Shown here: positions 22,749-33,149 of the stretch, in pieces | Layout: each line of letters opens with the position of its first letter | Position numbering within the stretch: the stretch's first letter is position 1 | Source: Aedes albopictus | Lineage: Eukaryota > Arthropoda > Insecta > Diptera > Culicidae | Direction of reading: 5' to 3' | DNA: 64,000 nt | Assembly (NCBI RefSeq): GCF_035046485.1 | Contig: NC_085138.1 | Location: forward strand, 93,351,766-93,415,765 | Translations under genes and position numbers: made by a program | Notes under the pieces: generated by a model | Told to the model about the DNA's origin: nothing | The model's database searches: none | Seen by the model: the letters and a program-made list of their open reading frames with translations, nothing else

Positions 22749-23131
22749 CAGTGTTGGTAAAATCACACTCAAGTCTCACTCATGAACCGCTCCTGCGTGA
22801 GCAAACTCGCGCGCGATTCTGAATCATTTTCTCACGCGCGAGATTTTCATGCAAAATCTCGCTCTCGCGAGTCAAGCGCCGAAAACTCGTTCGCTTGTAA
22901 AACGAATCCAAATCAATTTAAACGACATTTAATGTTTTAACATGCAAGATATGGTCTCTTTCTGTCATACAACCGTCAACACTTCGTTGCAAATAATAAG
23001 CAAACCGAGAAATAAAGCAATGAGTAAAATCATGAGTCAAATCATGCTTGATTTTTACTGCAGTGAGTTTGGCGAGTCGCGTGAAAAAACTCAACCATGA
23101 GTTTTGAGATTTTGAGTTTTTACCAACACTG
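22749..23131. mobile_element. hAT-type MITE (CAGTGTTGGTAAAA ends)
   Basis: The terminal inverted repeat CAGTGTTGGTAAAA and its complement TTTTTACCAACACTG bound 383 bp. They are flanked by 8-bp duplications CCTTGAAG (22741-22748) and TCTTGAAG (23132-23139), with one mismatch. The CAGTG start and 8-bp duplication are standard for hAT elements. There is no transposase. Confidence 0.85.
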
Positions 23132-23139
23132 TCTTGAAG

Positions 23140-24056
23140 GATTTCTCCATAAGTTTGTTCAGAAAATCCTTTTAGAATTCTCTCTTCTCGAGGCTTTTCT
23201 GAGTAAATCCGTTTAAAATTCCTTCTTGAAACGAGTTTTAAAATGTTCATGAAATGCTCTCAAGAGTTGCATCTTTCTCGGATTCCTTCAGCAATTTATT
23301 CAAGTATTTCGTCCAAGTTTCCAAGTTCCAAGTTAACAAATCCCTGGGAAAATTCTTCATGAGTTCCTCCTAAGAATTGTTCAATCTTTCCTTCAAGTGA
23401 ACCTAAAAGGATTCTTTTAAAGTATTTTTTTTTCAGGATCTTTGAAAACTATTTTAAGCGTTCCTTGCCTAATTCTCTTCGGTAAATTTTTCCAAGGTTT
23501 CTCTCTAAAAGCAAAGGCTGCAAAAAACCTGTAATTTCTGCAGAATATCTCGAGTGATGCTGGCATGATTTTCCGTTGGAATATTGAGAAAAAATGACGG
23601 GAAAAATATCCAGAGATTAAAAAAAAATCAAACATTTAGAATATTTTAGAGAAATTCTTAAGGGAAACCTGAAAGAATTTCTCGGAGAAGATTCTTAGAG
23701 GAATGCCTGCAGGAATCCTGGAAGAAACGTCCCTGAAAGAAATCCTGGGAAAATCTTTGGAAGCGTTTTTCGATTATTGTTTGGACGATTCCTAGGAGGA
23801 GCTTCTCAAATTATTTCCTGGTGTAATTCTGGAAGGGATCTTGAAGACTTCTTTTATCGATTCGGTAAGAATATCCAGGCATAAATTAGCTTTGAAATCC
23901 TGGAAAACATTTCAAGAAATTCCTGGAGCTATCATTCAGGAAATTTAGAAGAAACTTTAAAAATTACCTGAAAAACTTTTTTAATTGTTTTTCTGTTATT
24001 TTTATATGTATATTGAAGCATATCTTGAAGGAATCCTTGTATAAATTCCTGGGGCT
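23140..24056. repeat. Degenerate repeat field, second orientation switch
   Basis: Pyrimidine-rich words to about 23450 give way to purine-rich GAAATTCCTGGAG words after 23640. The field continues beyond the foldback at 24065-25131, which split it. Confidence 0.65.
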
Positions 24057-24064
24057 CTGCAAAG

Positions 24065-25131
24065 GATTCTGTCACATTCGCCCGAAAACCATTCGCCCGA
24101 ATCACAAACGCCCGAATTCCATTCGCCCGAAAAGACCATTCGCCCGAAAAGACCATTCACCCGAATGACCATTCGCCCGAAAGACCATTCGCCCGAAAGT
24201 CATCCGCCAATTCCATGCAATTTCTTTGAACAAGTATTTTTCTGGTTTGTCATGATGAAAGTTTAAGAACAGGCGCATGGTGTACTTAGTATCCGACCAA
24301 TCGCAAGAACAGCTGGATTAGTGCCAATAATGATCGTATTAGCTTAGTTTGGAAGAACAGTCTATGTTTTGAAGAAGGCCTAATTTCTTGTGAAAATATT
24401 ACATAATAGGTCAATAATTGTTATAGCATGGTTGATCGAGAGGATAACGCAAAAGTTCAGCGCAGAGTAGTCAGTACTTTTAAGTTAATAGTGTTCACAA
24501 CTGATCTACTCGGAATAACTACGTTTCGTTAAAACGAACAATAGTTCATAAAAATTAAAACGTGTGAGCTAACGGATGCAGAAAAAAGCATCAAAATGGC
24601 GAGAATGCAGCATTCTTATTTGAATAAGCTGTTCTTTTTGAATGTTTTGAATCCAGAAGTTGTGAAAAATAAAACGTCAAGGTTCCCCATAAAATAACAA
24701 CTTAAAAGAACAGCCCACGATTGAAAGAAGGGAGAATTTCTGGCAAAAATGACATCAAATTGAATTTAATTTCCTTGAAGATAGAACTAGAAAGAAAAGC
24801 CTATTAACAAAAGAAGGGACAATTCCAATAAATGTTTCCACAGCTATATTGCTGAAAATGTTTATAACAGTATAAGTCTTATATCAGACTATGTTCAAAG
24901 AAAGCAATACGCGTGGACGACGCCTTAATTGATTTCAGAAAAGTATTATTATGATTATTATGGTTTTCGGATGAATGGTATTTTCGGGCGAATGGTATTT
25001 CGGGCGAATGGTCTTTTCGGGCGAATGGTCTATTCGAGCGGATGACTTTCGGGCGTTTGTTACATTCGGGCGTTTGTCATTCGGGCATTTGGAATTCGGG
25101 CGAATGGTTTTCGGGCGAATGTGACAGAACC
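24065..25131. mobile_element. 1067-bp foldback with minisatellite termini (ATTCGCCCGAA)
   Basis: Both ends carry about 130 bp of ATTCGCCCGAAAGACC-type tandem units in opposite orientation, starting G(A/G)TTCTGTCACATTCGCC. An exact 8-bp duplication CTGCAAAG (24057-24064 and 25132-25139) flanks the element, and the surrounding degenerate repeat rejoins across it. An 8-bp duplication fits hAT- or P-type integration. No transposase frame is seen in the 700-bp centre. Confidence 0.85.
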
Positions 25132-25139
25132 CTGCAAAG

Positions 25140-25440
25140 AGCTGCTGAATCGATAATTGAAAGAATTTTTGGAGGAACTGCCGAAGAAATTGCTCCAGAA
25201 ATCTTTCTTGAAATATTTGCTGCAGTTCTTGAACGAATTTCTGGAGAAATTTCAAGAAATTCTGTGGGAATACTTGGAGAAAAAACTTTAAAGAATTCCA
25301 AGAAGATACTTCCATAGAATTCAGGGAGAAATCTTCGAATGCAATGTTACGGAATGCAAAAGGAACTTTCGGAGGAATTTCAGGAGGAATATTTAAAGAA
25401 GCTTCTGCTATCCTTGAACGATTTTTTAAGAACCTTAAGA
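25140..25440. repeat. Degenerate repeat field (purine-rich)
   Basis: Continuation of the block left of 24057: GAAATTTCAAGAAATTCTGT and similar words. Open frames here reach 110-180 codons but consist only of repeat translation. Confidence 0.65.
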
Positions 25441-25445
25441 AAATA

Positions 25446-25660
25446 CAGTATTGTTCCGATTTTATCACGCCCTCCACGCGTCAGTGCTTCATTTTTCATT
25501 TATTTGCTGTTACATTTGAGAGCAAGTGTTTCCCCTCTTCTTCAAGACGAATGTTGAAAGCGCGTTTTACAACCTTAAAAATATTGAAAATGCTTATAGA
25601 TTTTGCAGAATATTTAAAAGTATTTTTGAAAAGAGGCGTGATAAAATCGGAACAATGCTG
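25446..25660. mobile_element. 215-bp TA-flanked MITE
   Basis: A 26-bp inverted repeat, CAG(T/C)ATTGTTCCGATTTTA and so on, bounds the element. TA occurs on each side (25444-25445 and 25661-25662), as for Tc1/mariner-type insertions. It is non-coding. Confidence 0.85.
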
Positions 25661-25752
25661 TAATGACATTTCTTGACGAAAGTCTAAAGAATATGAATTT
25701 TAGTAGTTCTGTAACATTAATTTTGGGGTTTTGGGAACAGTCTTGGTGAACA

Positions 25753-25919
25753 CCCAAGCAACACACATGTTATAATAGAGTTACGACAGCGCAAGTTTTG
25801 GTTGTATATAAGTTTATTTGACGTAATTTAAACATTGTGTTTAAATAACGTAGTATAAACTTCTATACAACCAAAACTTGCGAGGCCGTAACTTTTATAT
25901 AACATGTGTGTTGCTTGGG
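25753..25919. mobile_element. 167-bp palindromic MITE (CCCAAGCAACACAC family)
   Basis: The entire element folds into one hairpin: CCCAAGCAACACACATGTTA at the left and TAACATGTGTGTTGCTTGGG at the right. The copy at 44017-44183 has the same length and highly similar sequence. Confidence 0.9.
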
Positions 25920-26669
25920 CAGATACTCGGAACGTACCCCCGCAATCTAGCTGAGGTCAGAAGGGCAACAGTGCCCATGCTGCACTATTAGCTAAGCACA
26001 CAACTCTTAGCTGGTGGAATTGGTCATAAACTAACCCGCGGAAGCTTGATGTAGGGACCAGAGTTATGTTGAACACTTCTTGTCGATCAACTCACCGTTT
26101 TGCAGTCCTCCTCGTTGAATCCTTGTCGTTATTACTTGGCTATTCCTACAATTATACAACCACATAGTTATCATTCTAAAAATTGTTGGCAGTTCTTGGA
26201 GGATATTTGGATCGATTTATTAGAAAAATTCTTGAAGATATTCCTAAACTATTTTCAAGAGTATATTTGAAGAAATTTCTGCATGAATCTCTGAGAAAAT
26301 TTACAGGGTGATCATTGAAGTAAAATGAAGAAAAATTGAAAGTGTTCTTTGAAAATTTCTCAAAGACATTTTGGAAAAAAACAGCTTTAGAAAGGTTTTC
26401 AAAAATATACCTAATGGTTTCTTCCGCTCACAATCTCCTGTTTCCCTAAGCCTTCAAGAATCTTTCCGTGTTTTTTAAGTATAACTAGAGAAATTTCTGT
26501 ATTTTCCCATTTCATCAAGGATTCCACCCACAGTTCTTCGATGCATTCGTCTGAAAATGTTTGAAATTGGTAATCCATTAATTGCTCCAGAGGCTATAAA
26601 TAAATATTTTTCTAAGAATTTCTACACAATTCTCCAAGATAGCAGACGGAAAATTCTCCAATTGGAGTC
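25920..26669. other. Mixed sequence, partly degenerate repeat
   Basis: 25920-26190 has normal complexity with no feature recognised. 26200-26660 returns to TTCTTGAAGATATTCC-type degenerate words. No gene is supported. Confidence 0.4.
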
Positions 26670-26900
26670 TTTAGCAATGTTGAGATAAACCCATATTGAA
26701 TCTCCATGCCAAACTGAGCTGATATCCATTTTTTTTTTATTAATTTTGGCGCACGGGAACAAAAATCAATTAGTAGATCGTATGGGAACGATTTGTCGAA
26801 TTTCCAATCGTCGCATTTTGTACTGGGCGGAGCTGTCAAGCAGTTGCCCAGCTGTCAAAAGGTGATTTAAAAAAACCTCTTTGGAATTGATTTTGAGTTT
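26670..26900. repeat. Dispersed repeat (copy 1; copy 2 at 44552-44786)
   Basis: The segments GCCAAACTGAGC, GGGAACGATTTGTCGAATTT and GCAGTTGCCCAGCTGTCAAA recur in the same order at 44552-44786, at about 75-80% identity by eye. The class is unknown and there is no ORF. Confidence 0.65.
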
Positions 26901-26989
26901 CAAAATATCAGAAGCTCAGTACATCCCGCAATGGATTCCTGACGCGTGAGGTGATCGAAAAGTGAAAGCAGAGAGGTCTTAAAGATGCT
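26901..26989. other. Short unassigned sequence before the Penelope-like fragment
   Basis: Nothing recognisable; it links the dispersed repeat to the Penelope 3' sequence. Confidence 0.3.
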
Positions 26990-27833
26990 ATCAAACAACT
27001 CAAGAACTGGTAATTGAACGACTGTAGGGTTAATTTAGAGTATTTCCGGCTACGCAGTCTTTAATAAGCTAACGACGTTTGTTGTTATCCCAACGTTTCG
27101 ACGCTTGGTGGGCGTCTTCCTCAGGGGGTACTAAAATTTATATTTATTATTTGTTCGAATTAGTTATAAGTGGGAATGTTTGGTTTGTGTGACTTACAAT
27201 ACTTGTGTCGTTATTTGTCTGATGTTTTGTATACTAACACAGAAATAGCCAAGACATCGCTGATAGAAACGACAACAGCGCTAATACAGCATTGCGTAGA
27301 GACAGACCACAGAGTAAATCTAGAACAAACACAAATTATAGACCATAGCTACAGACATTCCACACTACCGTTTTTAGAGATGTGTCACATCACAAACACA
27401 AACCACACAGTCAATAGACGTACAGATATAGATAGACTCAGTGCGACATACGCAGCAGTGTTGCACGACATCAAAAGTACAGATGAGCGCAACAAAACTA
27501 CTAGAACCAGTATAGAAGAGAGGGACTCAATTTCTCCAATAGGACATGTTAACCATTCCACAAGTTAAGAAAAGAGGGACTGAAAAATAGGGAAAAAATT
27601 GCGCCATTGCCAGTGTTACTAGTTGTGCGGTGAAAAAAGCTAAAGATTTCAAAGTGTAAGATTCAATAGTAGATTAATGTGAACTATTTTATAATGGAAC
27701 ACAATTTAAATTCACAGCATGTACCAAAATTCAACATACCCGACAGTTGGATTTAGACAAAACATTAGACAAATAACGACACAAGTATTGTAAGTCACAC
27801 AAACCAAACATTCCCACTTATAACTAATTCGAA
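26990..27833. mobile_element. Penelope-like element fragment with inverted partial copy
   Basis: On minus, 26990-27153 reads as a Penelope 3' UTR (TGAGGAAGACGCCCACCAAG followed by TCGAAACGTTGGGATAAC). On plus, 27240-27567 encodes the GIY-YIG C-terminus. A 77-bp inverted repeat (27154-27230 against 27757-27833, about one mismatch) joins the two. Penelope-like insertions are known for inverted, truncated partial copies attached to the main copy. Confidence 0.75.
27240..27568 (+). pseudogene. GIY-YIG C-terminal remnant of a Penelope-like ORF
   Basis: The frame reads TTALIQHCVETDHRVNLEQT then IIDHSYRHSTLPFLEMCHI and NRRTDIDRLSATYAAVLHD. The His/Glu pattern and the TLPFLEMCHI and VNRRTDIDRLS segments are the usual end of Penelope-like proteins. 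The YIG motif and the reverse transcriptase are missing through truncation. The frame opens upstream in the inverted-repeat arm, so the apparent start Met is not meaningful. Divergence from the other Penelope fragment (19099-19422) suggests a different family. Confidence 0.7.
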
Positions 27834-28144
27834 TTCCCATCTGATGAATGCGTCAAAAACAAATTAGGCAAAAATGAAAACGACCGGATCCGTCTGTCTC
27901 GGATCCATTCTGATGACTGACAACAATGTAAGTCGTGAAATTTTAGGGCACATCATAAATAGAAGCCGTGCTTACTACAAGCTCTAGAAGAAACCGCGGT
28001 CAAAAAAGACATCCCTGCATCAAATGCACCATTTAAAAAACGCTAGTCCTCTACGGGAAATATTAGAATGTTTGATGTTTCATTTCATTTCATTCGATTT
28101 TACAACATGAATTTCTTGCTCGCAAAGTTGTAAGAAAGCTCCAT
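27834..28144. other. Non-coding sequence, nothing recognised
   Basis: Includes GGATCCGTCTGTCTCGGATCC, a short palindrome at about 27886-27907. No ORF or transposon signature. Confidence 0.35.
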
Positions 28145-29110
28145 ACTGCTGACAACCTGTGTGACCCAGATTGAGCAAAACTGCAGTTACTGTAAAGTGG
28201 GTAAAGGTACCTTTACTCAAATCTGGGTAACCGATGTTAGTTGCAAAATCTGGGTAAAGGATACCCTGATTTTGACGTTCCTAATCAGGGTAACCTTTAC
28301 CCATTTTTATATAAATGGGTTAGCAGACAGTATACGAATTCCGCCCAACATTTTTGTTTTGTCGAACAAAAAATAACAAGGTAAGTAATACACATAAGAT
28401 TTATTTGTCTCATTTCTTCTATCAACTATAAAATAGGAATATCTATGAAAGAATTCTTTGCAAGAACGGCTCTTTTGATGATGAACTCGTTGATGAAGAT
28501 GCTCTCGATTTGTAAGTGACACATGTAAATGTAGGATCTTCATGTAGGTTTCTCCTAAGCTGGCCATACCCTACAATTATATAAAAATATAATTAGCAAT
28601 TACCTGAATTGATTGAATGATGAGCAAAGGAAAACATACCTGTGGCCATTGCAGAAGAGAAACAACCAAGAAAGCATCAAGTGTTTGATCCGTCTGCATC
28701 GGGCTACTTGGTCAACGTTGTTGCAGCCGTCAGTGAGTGCCTGAACAGATTTAGGATAATAAAACAATATGACATCAAGATCATGAACAATATGAAATAC
28801 TTACCAGCGGTGGTAGATTTTGCCATCAAAAACTTCCAGAAGATCTCCCACATTGTTTTTTTTTTTTCAGATTCGATGCCGTGGGCAATGTGGAAATTTT
28901 GCCACGTCCCATGAACCCAGATGGGATAACAGTAACATGATAATTTGTGTTTCGAAAATTTCACATAGACTCGTTTACCCAGAATCAGAGTAAAGCTTAC
29001 TCTTTCTATGTGAGATCGGTTACCCGGATTCTGACAACTGCTAATAACATGAAAATCCGGGTAGCATTGACCCAACCGATGGGTAGTTTCAGATAAGCGT
29101 GTAAGCAAAG
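28145..29110. repeat. Possible element with repeated TCTGGGTAA words at its ends
   Basis: The left side repeats CTGGGTAACCGATG and CTGGGTAAAGG (28150-28310). Inverted relatives such as GATCGGTTACCCGGATTCTG and CCGGGTAGC lie at 29005-29095. The interior is AT-rich and non-coding. The inverted arrangement suggests a decayed terminal-inverted-repeat element, but the exact ends are not resolved. Confidence 0.4.
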
Positions 29111-29151
29111 TTGAAAGCGATGTAGGTCACTCGATGTACCAATCTTAAACT

Positions 29152-29445
29152 GTGTGGGTCATGCTTGAAGAGGACCTGCAAGCACTCGGTGTTTTCGAGC
29201 AACGCGTGCTAAAGACGATCTTCGGTGGTATGCAGACGAACGGTATGTGGCAGAGAGAGAGAAGGATGAACCACGAGCCCGCTGCACTCTACCGACGAAC
29301 CCAGCAACCAGAAGGTGGCCAATGCCGGATATGGTGGGCAGGATATGTTGCCAGAATGCCGGACCGCATTCCTGAAAAGTTGGTGTGCGCTACTGATTCG
29401 GTTGGCAAAAGAAGGTGTATAAATTCAAACAAATGGTCATGCTGA
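29152..29445 (+). pseudogene. Non-LTR retrotransposon ORF2 C-terminal fragment
   Basis: The 97-codon frame includes LGVFEQRVLKTIFGGMQTNG, RRMNHEPAALYRR and IWWAGYVARMPDRIPEKLV. These correspond to the conserved C-terminal segment of many LINE proteins (FERRVLRTIFGG, MNHELYxLY, RLRWLGHVxRM). Indels (the RER insertion, loss of register after RRTQQ) show decay. No RT core lies nearby, so it is an isolated piece. The clade cannot be fixed by eye. Confidence 0.7.
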
Positions 29446-30564
29446 ACCACTCCATACTAATCCTTGTTGTACAGGGTGTGATTTGTAGTGTTGCATTAAG
29501 TTACTTTGTGATGAACTACATCAGCCAGGGAGCACGTGGCGGGCTGTTCTCTGCGTGTGGCATCTTCTAGGAACATGGAAGACCAAAATGTTATAGCGAA
29601 AATTTATTTCTTCTTGGGAGCCACCTTCCAGTTACTGAGAGTCACATTAGTAACCTAATCAGTATGTGACCTAATGACGCATTTATTTATACCCGCAAGT
29701 GCGTGGATTCGCAAATACAGAACTTTGCTGTGAATGACCTATTCAAGGTATCAAACAATTTGGTAAAAAAGCATTTTTTTATTGGAACTGCTATTTAAAT
29801 TTCACTCCCAACACGGACACTTTTCCCGGTATGAGCTCGCTCCAAAACGGCATCATTATCGATTCCGAACGTACCAACCGCCGATGGGAATAAAATTGGT
29901 CACGTGCTCGATGGTGAAAGCAATTCACATTTAGCGAAAACAGTCAAATAAAAATAATAAAAATTCATGACACCTTCGGAGACCGACCGCGATGGCGTCG
30001 CGCAAGTGAATTGCGTTCTGTACCTTCCCACTGCTGTGGGGTATATTACATGGAACATTTCGGTGCGGGTGGACAGACGACCGTGGTCATTCAAACAGGG
30101 ATTATCACCACTCGGACTGTGGTGCGTCGGAGGGAAGGTAGAGTGGGGTCCACACTGTGGAATTCGGAGGGAAGGTTATGACGATTGTGATGTTGGCGGG
30201 ACAGGGTAATGAAAAAAATAATGGTTGGCTTGGCACCGACCACCACCAGTGCGCCTGCCAGATGATGAGTTGTCGTAAACATAACCATAACAATACGACG
30301 ACGGGTGGAACACCGAGTGACAGACATTGTGCGAAATAAAAAGGAATTTGACTGTCGAACTGAAGTGTCTTTCGGAAGATCGGACAACTACTAAACCAGA
30401 ATAAGGTTCAATTTTTTTTTTCTGTGCAGCCTGGGCACTGTTGTCTTTCCTTCGTACGTCCTGAGCATCTGTTTGCCAAGGAGGTGCGGCTCAAACAGCG
30501 TCTATTCTGGCCTCCACCATAAGTTATACCTAAGGTGACAGCCGTATCACGGTGGATAGACCCA
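29446..30564. other. Unique-looking non-coding sequence
   Basis: Normal complexity, several short frames on both strands at 29900-30390 without domain content, no repeat copy in the window. It may be host single-copy DNA. Confidence 0.4.
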
Positions 30565-31220
30565 AGCAATACGACTTGTTGCTAATCCAGTAACAGCAAC
30601 CTTAGTGCAATTTATTCACTGTCCGTATTACGGACGACAGAACACAATTGCTTCTTCTTTGAAACCCCAAAAAGCGCAGATTCTGAATTCTTATGCAACA
30701 TAAACGAGGAGGAATGATAAACAAGTTGGGAAAAGATTTTGTCCAGACTCGAACCATGGACACCAGGAGTATTATCTACTCACCTTACATACTACACCAA
30801 AAGCTCTGTGAGAGAATCGATGCTCAACACACCATAAAAGCTACTGAAGTTACTTGTTACTTTATTGCACCTTCTTTGTCACAAGTTAGAGAACTGTCAA
30901 AATGAAAAGACGTTCAAGTTTTCTGTAACGCATATGGAACCTGATCTGAACAAACAAACCAGAGTTAGATGTTTCAGGCATGTTACATAACACATTTAAT
31001 GTAAGCTGACTGTATTTTCACTTGCGAACAATATGTAAGCTCCGCCTCCACAGATCGATGTCAAACACGTGGTAATTTGTGATTTCTTTGAAACAAAGCC
31101 GCAACTTTACGGATTTCGGAGTTTAAATGCAACTCAACTGACCAGATGGAAGTTTCGTGTGCTTCTAGTGCAACTCATTTAGACCAAAGCATAGAAAGCC
31201 ACAATCTGCATGATGTTGCA
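30565..31220. repeat. Dispersed repeat, copy B (uninterrupted)
   Basis: Starts CAAGCAATACGACTTGTT and ends near GATGTTGCAGGCAGTG. It matches copy A at 20061-21150 over its length but lacks the MITE that splits copy A. A tRNA-like CTCGAACCATGGACACC segment is conserved in both. No ORF was found. Confidence 0.65.
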
Positions 31221-31500
31221 GGCAGTGTTGTTGAGTTCCGAGAGAATCAGTGAGAGACACTGATATTTTGACGTAGGACTACGTCTCTGTTTTCTATACC
31301 CGGTGTCATTTCAAAATTTATGAACCCAAGAGCGTTACGTTTGAGTGAAAGATTTTAAACGGTCACAGTATCTTTCCCACTGAACGAAATGATAAACAAA
31401 TCCCGTTATCCGAGAGATGAAACTCCCACGTTCAATTTGTAATATTTGGTGAACCTAAAAATCATTGATAAATAGTTGAAAAGTTGTTTTAAAGTCAGAC
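31221..31500. other. Sequence leading into the histone-like repeat array
   Basis: Contains GACGTAGGACTACGTC at about 31270-31285, a palindrome with GACGTA arms. No gene is recognised; it could be the outer spacer of the array. Confidence 0.35.
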
Positions 31501-31518
31501 ATTGAAATCGCTGAAATC

Positions 31519-31556
31519 TATAAATATGGGTAGCGGACAAATTTTCTCGTTCAGTC
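31519..31556 (+). promoter_or_regulatory. TATA plus TCAGTC initiator
   Basis: TATAAATA (31519-31526) lies 34 bases before the A of TCAGTC (31551-31556), close to normal spacing for an insect TATA/initiator core promoter. Confidence 0.55.
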
Positions 31557-31912
31557 TACCAACGCTCTCTGATTGGTGCACATCGTGCGGTGCGGTGGAG
31601 CTACGACGCAGGAAGGAATGCGATCATGCGAGAGCTGTTTGTCAGTTCCATTTCGACCACCGTCGAGGAGAGAGCAGTTCGCAGTTCGTTGATTTCGTTG
31701 GAACAACCAACAAAGGTGAATGTCACCTCCAGCTGAGCAGCGGCACATCAACCCAGCGACGACGCTCGACTATCGATAGCACCAGGAATCGCATCCAGGG
31801 CAACAAGCGGCGGGCCAGTTTTCGACGGCATCCAGCATTCAGCGCGGAGAAAACCGCGCGTGGCATGATGAATTCATTTCATTTCCTTCCTAAAATCGTC
31901 CATTATTCAAAC

Positions 31913-31928
31913 GGTTCTTTTCAGGACC
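31913..31928 (+). terminator. Histone-type 3' stem-loop
   Basis: GGTTCTTTTCAGGACC forms the six-pair stem, four-base loop shape of replication-dependent histone mRNA 3' ends (with G-U pairs). It is followed by ATCGAAAATG and, 11 bases further on, TAGAGAG, placed like a histone downstream element. Confidence 0.6.
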
Positions 31929-32186
31929 ATCGAAAATGATTCCTAGAGAGTTAATTAGATAAATTTCCTCCATCGATCGAGGAAAGTGGTAGTGAAAGCT
32001 AATAGTGATAAATTGTATGCTTGGTGGTTGTTCAGCTACGGTGAAGCCGGTCATAAATCTCATCTCATCTACGGCAGCAAGCGGTGGGCAAATTCGCGAC
32101 GGCGTCCAGCATTCAGCGCAGATAAATCCCATAAGCATTGCGTGGCGGAGTGAAATAATGCAAATTATTTGCCCATCATACGTCCC

Positions 32187-32202
32187 GGTCCTTTTCAGGA
32201 CC
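32187..32202 (+). terminator. Histone-type 3' stem-loop
   Basis: GGTCCTTTTCAGGACC is a perfect match to the metazoan histone stem-loop pattern and is followed by ATCGAAAC. The purine element expected downstream is degraded (AATAGTTATG). Confidence 0.65.
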
Positions 32203-32509
32203 ATCGAAACTATTTCCATAATAGTTATGATTCGGATAATTTTCCTCCATCGATCGAGAAAACTGTGGTGCAACCAAAAAGTGAAAGATTGAATGCTTCA
32301 TGGCTCAGCAACAGTTACGAAGCCGGTCACTGATGATTCCATCTGGAATTTAGTAACGCATTTTCCTATTAAGACCATTTTGAGTGAAACATTGTTTAAT
32401 TCTAACATGTTTCGAATTAATATTTTGGTAACTTCATCCGTTCAAAGAAAATTTACTCATTTCTGGGTTGATTAATCGTTTGGTGCGTCTGGGTGCGTGC
32501 AGGCGGGGC

Positions 32510-32607
32510 ATGCAAACGAAATAAACTGGAAGCCAGCCAAATGGGAGGAGCTTCATCTGCTAATCTAGGGGTATTAAAGCTTTATCCTCTGTTTTCTTAC
32601 GTCAGTT
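32510..32607 (+). promoter_or_regulatory. Octamer, TATA-like box and TCAGTT initiator
   Basis: ATGCAAAC (32510-32517) resembles the octamer of H2B promoters. AGCCAAATGG resembles a CCAAT box. TATTAAAG begins at 32572. TCAGTT (32602-32607) lies about 32 bases downstream of the TATA-like box. The same arrangement recurs at 41841-41910. Confidence 0.6.
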
Positions 32608-32829
32608 TCGTTAGATCAATCAAGGAGGATGGAGGTGGATGTCACTTCCACAGGTGGCAGCTGCACATGAACTGCGTCGACTCTCGGCTGTTAGTACCAG
32701 GAATCTCATCCACTGAGCACAGCAGCAAGCGGCGGACCAGATTTCGGAGGCACCTAGCATTGAGCGCGGAGAAAACCAACACGCATTGCGTGGCATGATG
32801 AATTCAACAACATTGTTCATTATTCCAAC

Positions 32830-32845
32830 GGTCCTTTTCAGGACC
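32830..32845 (+). terminator. Histone-type 3' stem-loop with downstream purine element
   Basis: CCAAC precedes GGTCCTTTTCAGGACC, and ACAGAAAG follows. AAAGAG lies about 17 bases past the stem. Upstream A/C flank, stem-loop and AAAGAG together match the processing signals of replication-dependent histone mRNAs. Confidence 0.7.
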
Positions 32846-33066
32846 ACAGAAAGTCTTTCCTAAAGAGTTAAGAATAAGTATACCTCCATCGATCGAGAAT
32901 AGTGTTGTAACCGAAAAGTGGAAGACAGCTCCGTTTGTCAGCAAGAGTGAAGTCAACTACTAATTTTATCCACGGCAGTAAGCAGCAGGTCAGTTTTCGG
33001 TGGCCCAGCATTAAGCGCGGAGAAAACCAACACGCATTGCTTGGCATGGTGGATTCATAACCAAAC

Positions 33067-33082
33067 GATTCTTATCAGGACC
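33067..33082 (+). terminator. Degenerate histone-type stem-loop
   Basis: GATTCTTATCAGGACC aligns with the perfect copies but has lost one stem pair and changed a loop base. Confidence 0.45.
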
Positions 33083-33149
33083 ACCGAAAATGATAATTCA
33101 TGAGCTATAAATCGGATATTTTTTATCAATCGATCGAGAAAAGTGTAGT

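Larger units (their letters stand above)
31501..33149. repeat. Decayed tandem units with histone-gene-like signals (left part)
   Basis: Several diverged units follow each other. Each has a body with AAGCGGCGGGCCAGTTTTCG and AGCGCGGAGAAAACCAACAC words, a histone-type stem-loop, a purine-rich stretch, then CATCGATCGAGAAAAGTG and a spacer (AACCAAAAAGTGAAAGATTG). Some units also keep an octamer-TATA-initiator promoter. The bodies (about 225-375 bp) do not translate into a core histone that I recognise in any frame. The array continues at 41507-42033, 51234-51371, 51787-51832 and 53038-53560. Confidence 0.7.

Noticed and set aside
24935..25477. 180-codon open frame on minus
   Set aside because: It translates degenerate repeat, the minisatellite end of a foldback and part of a MITE; composition changes at each boundary and no domain is present.
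31502..31939. 145-codon plus frame directly after a TATA/initiator
   Set aside because: The frame is not kept in sister units, which have stops and indels at the corresponding places, and no domain is recognisable. Kept as part of the repeat unit only.
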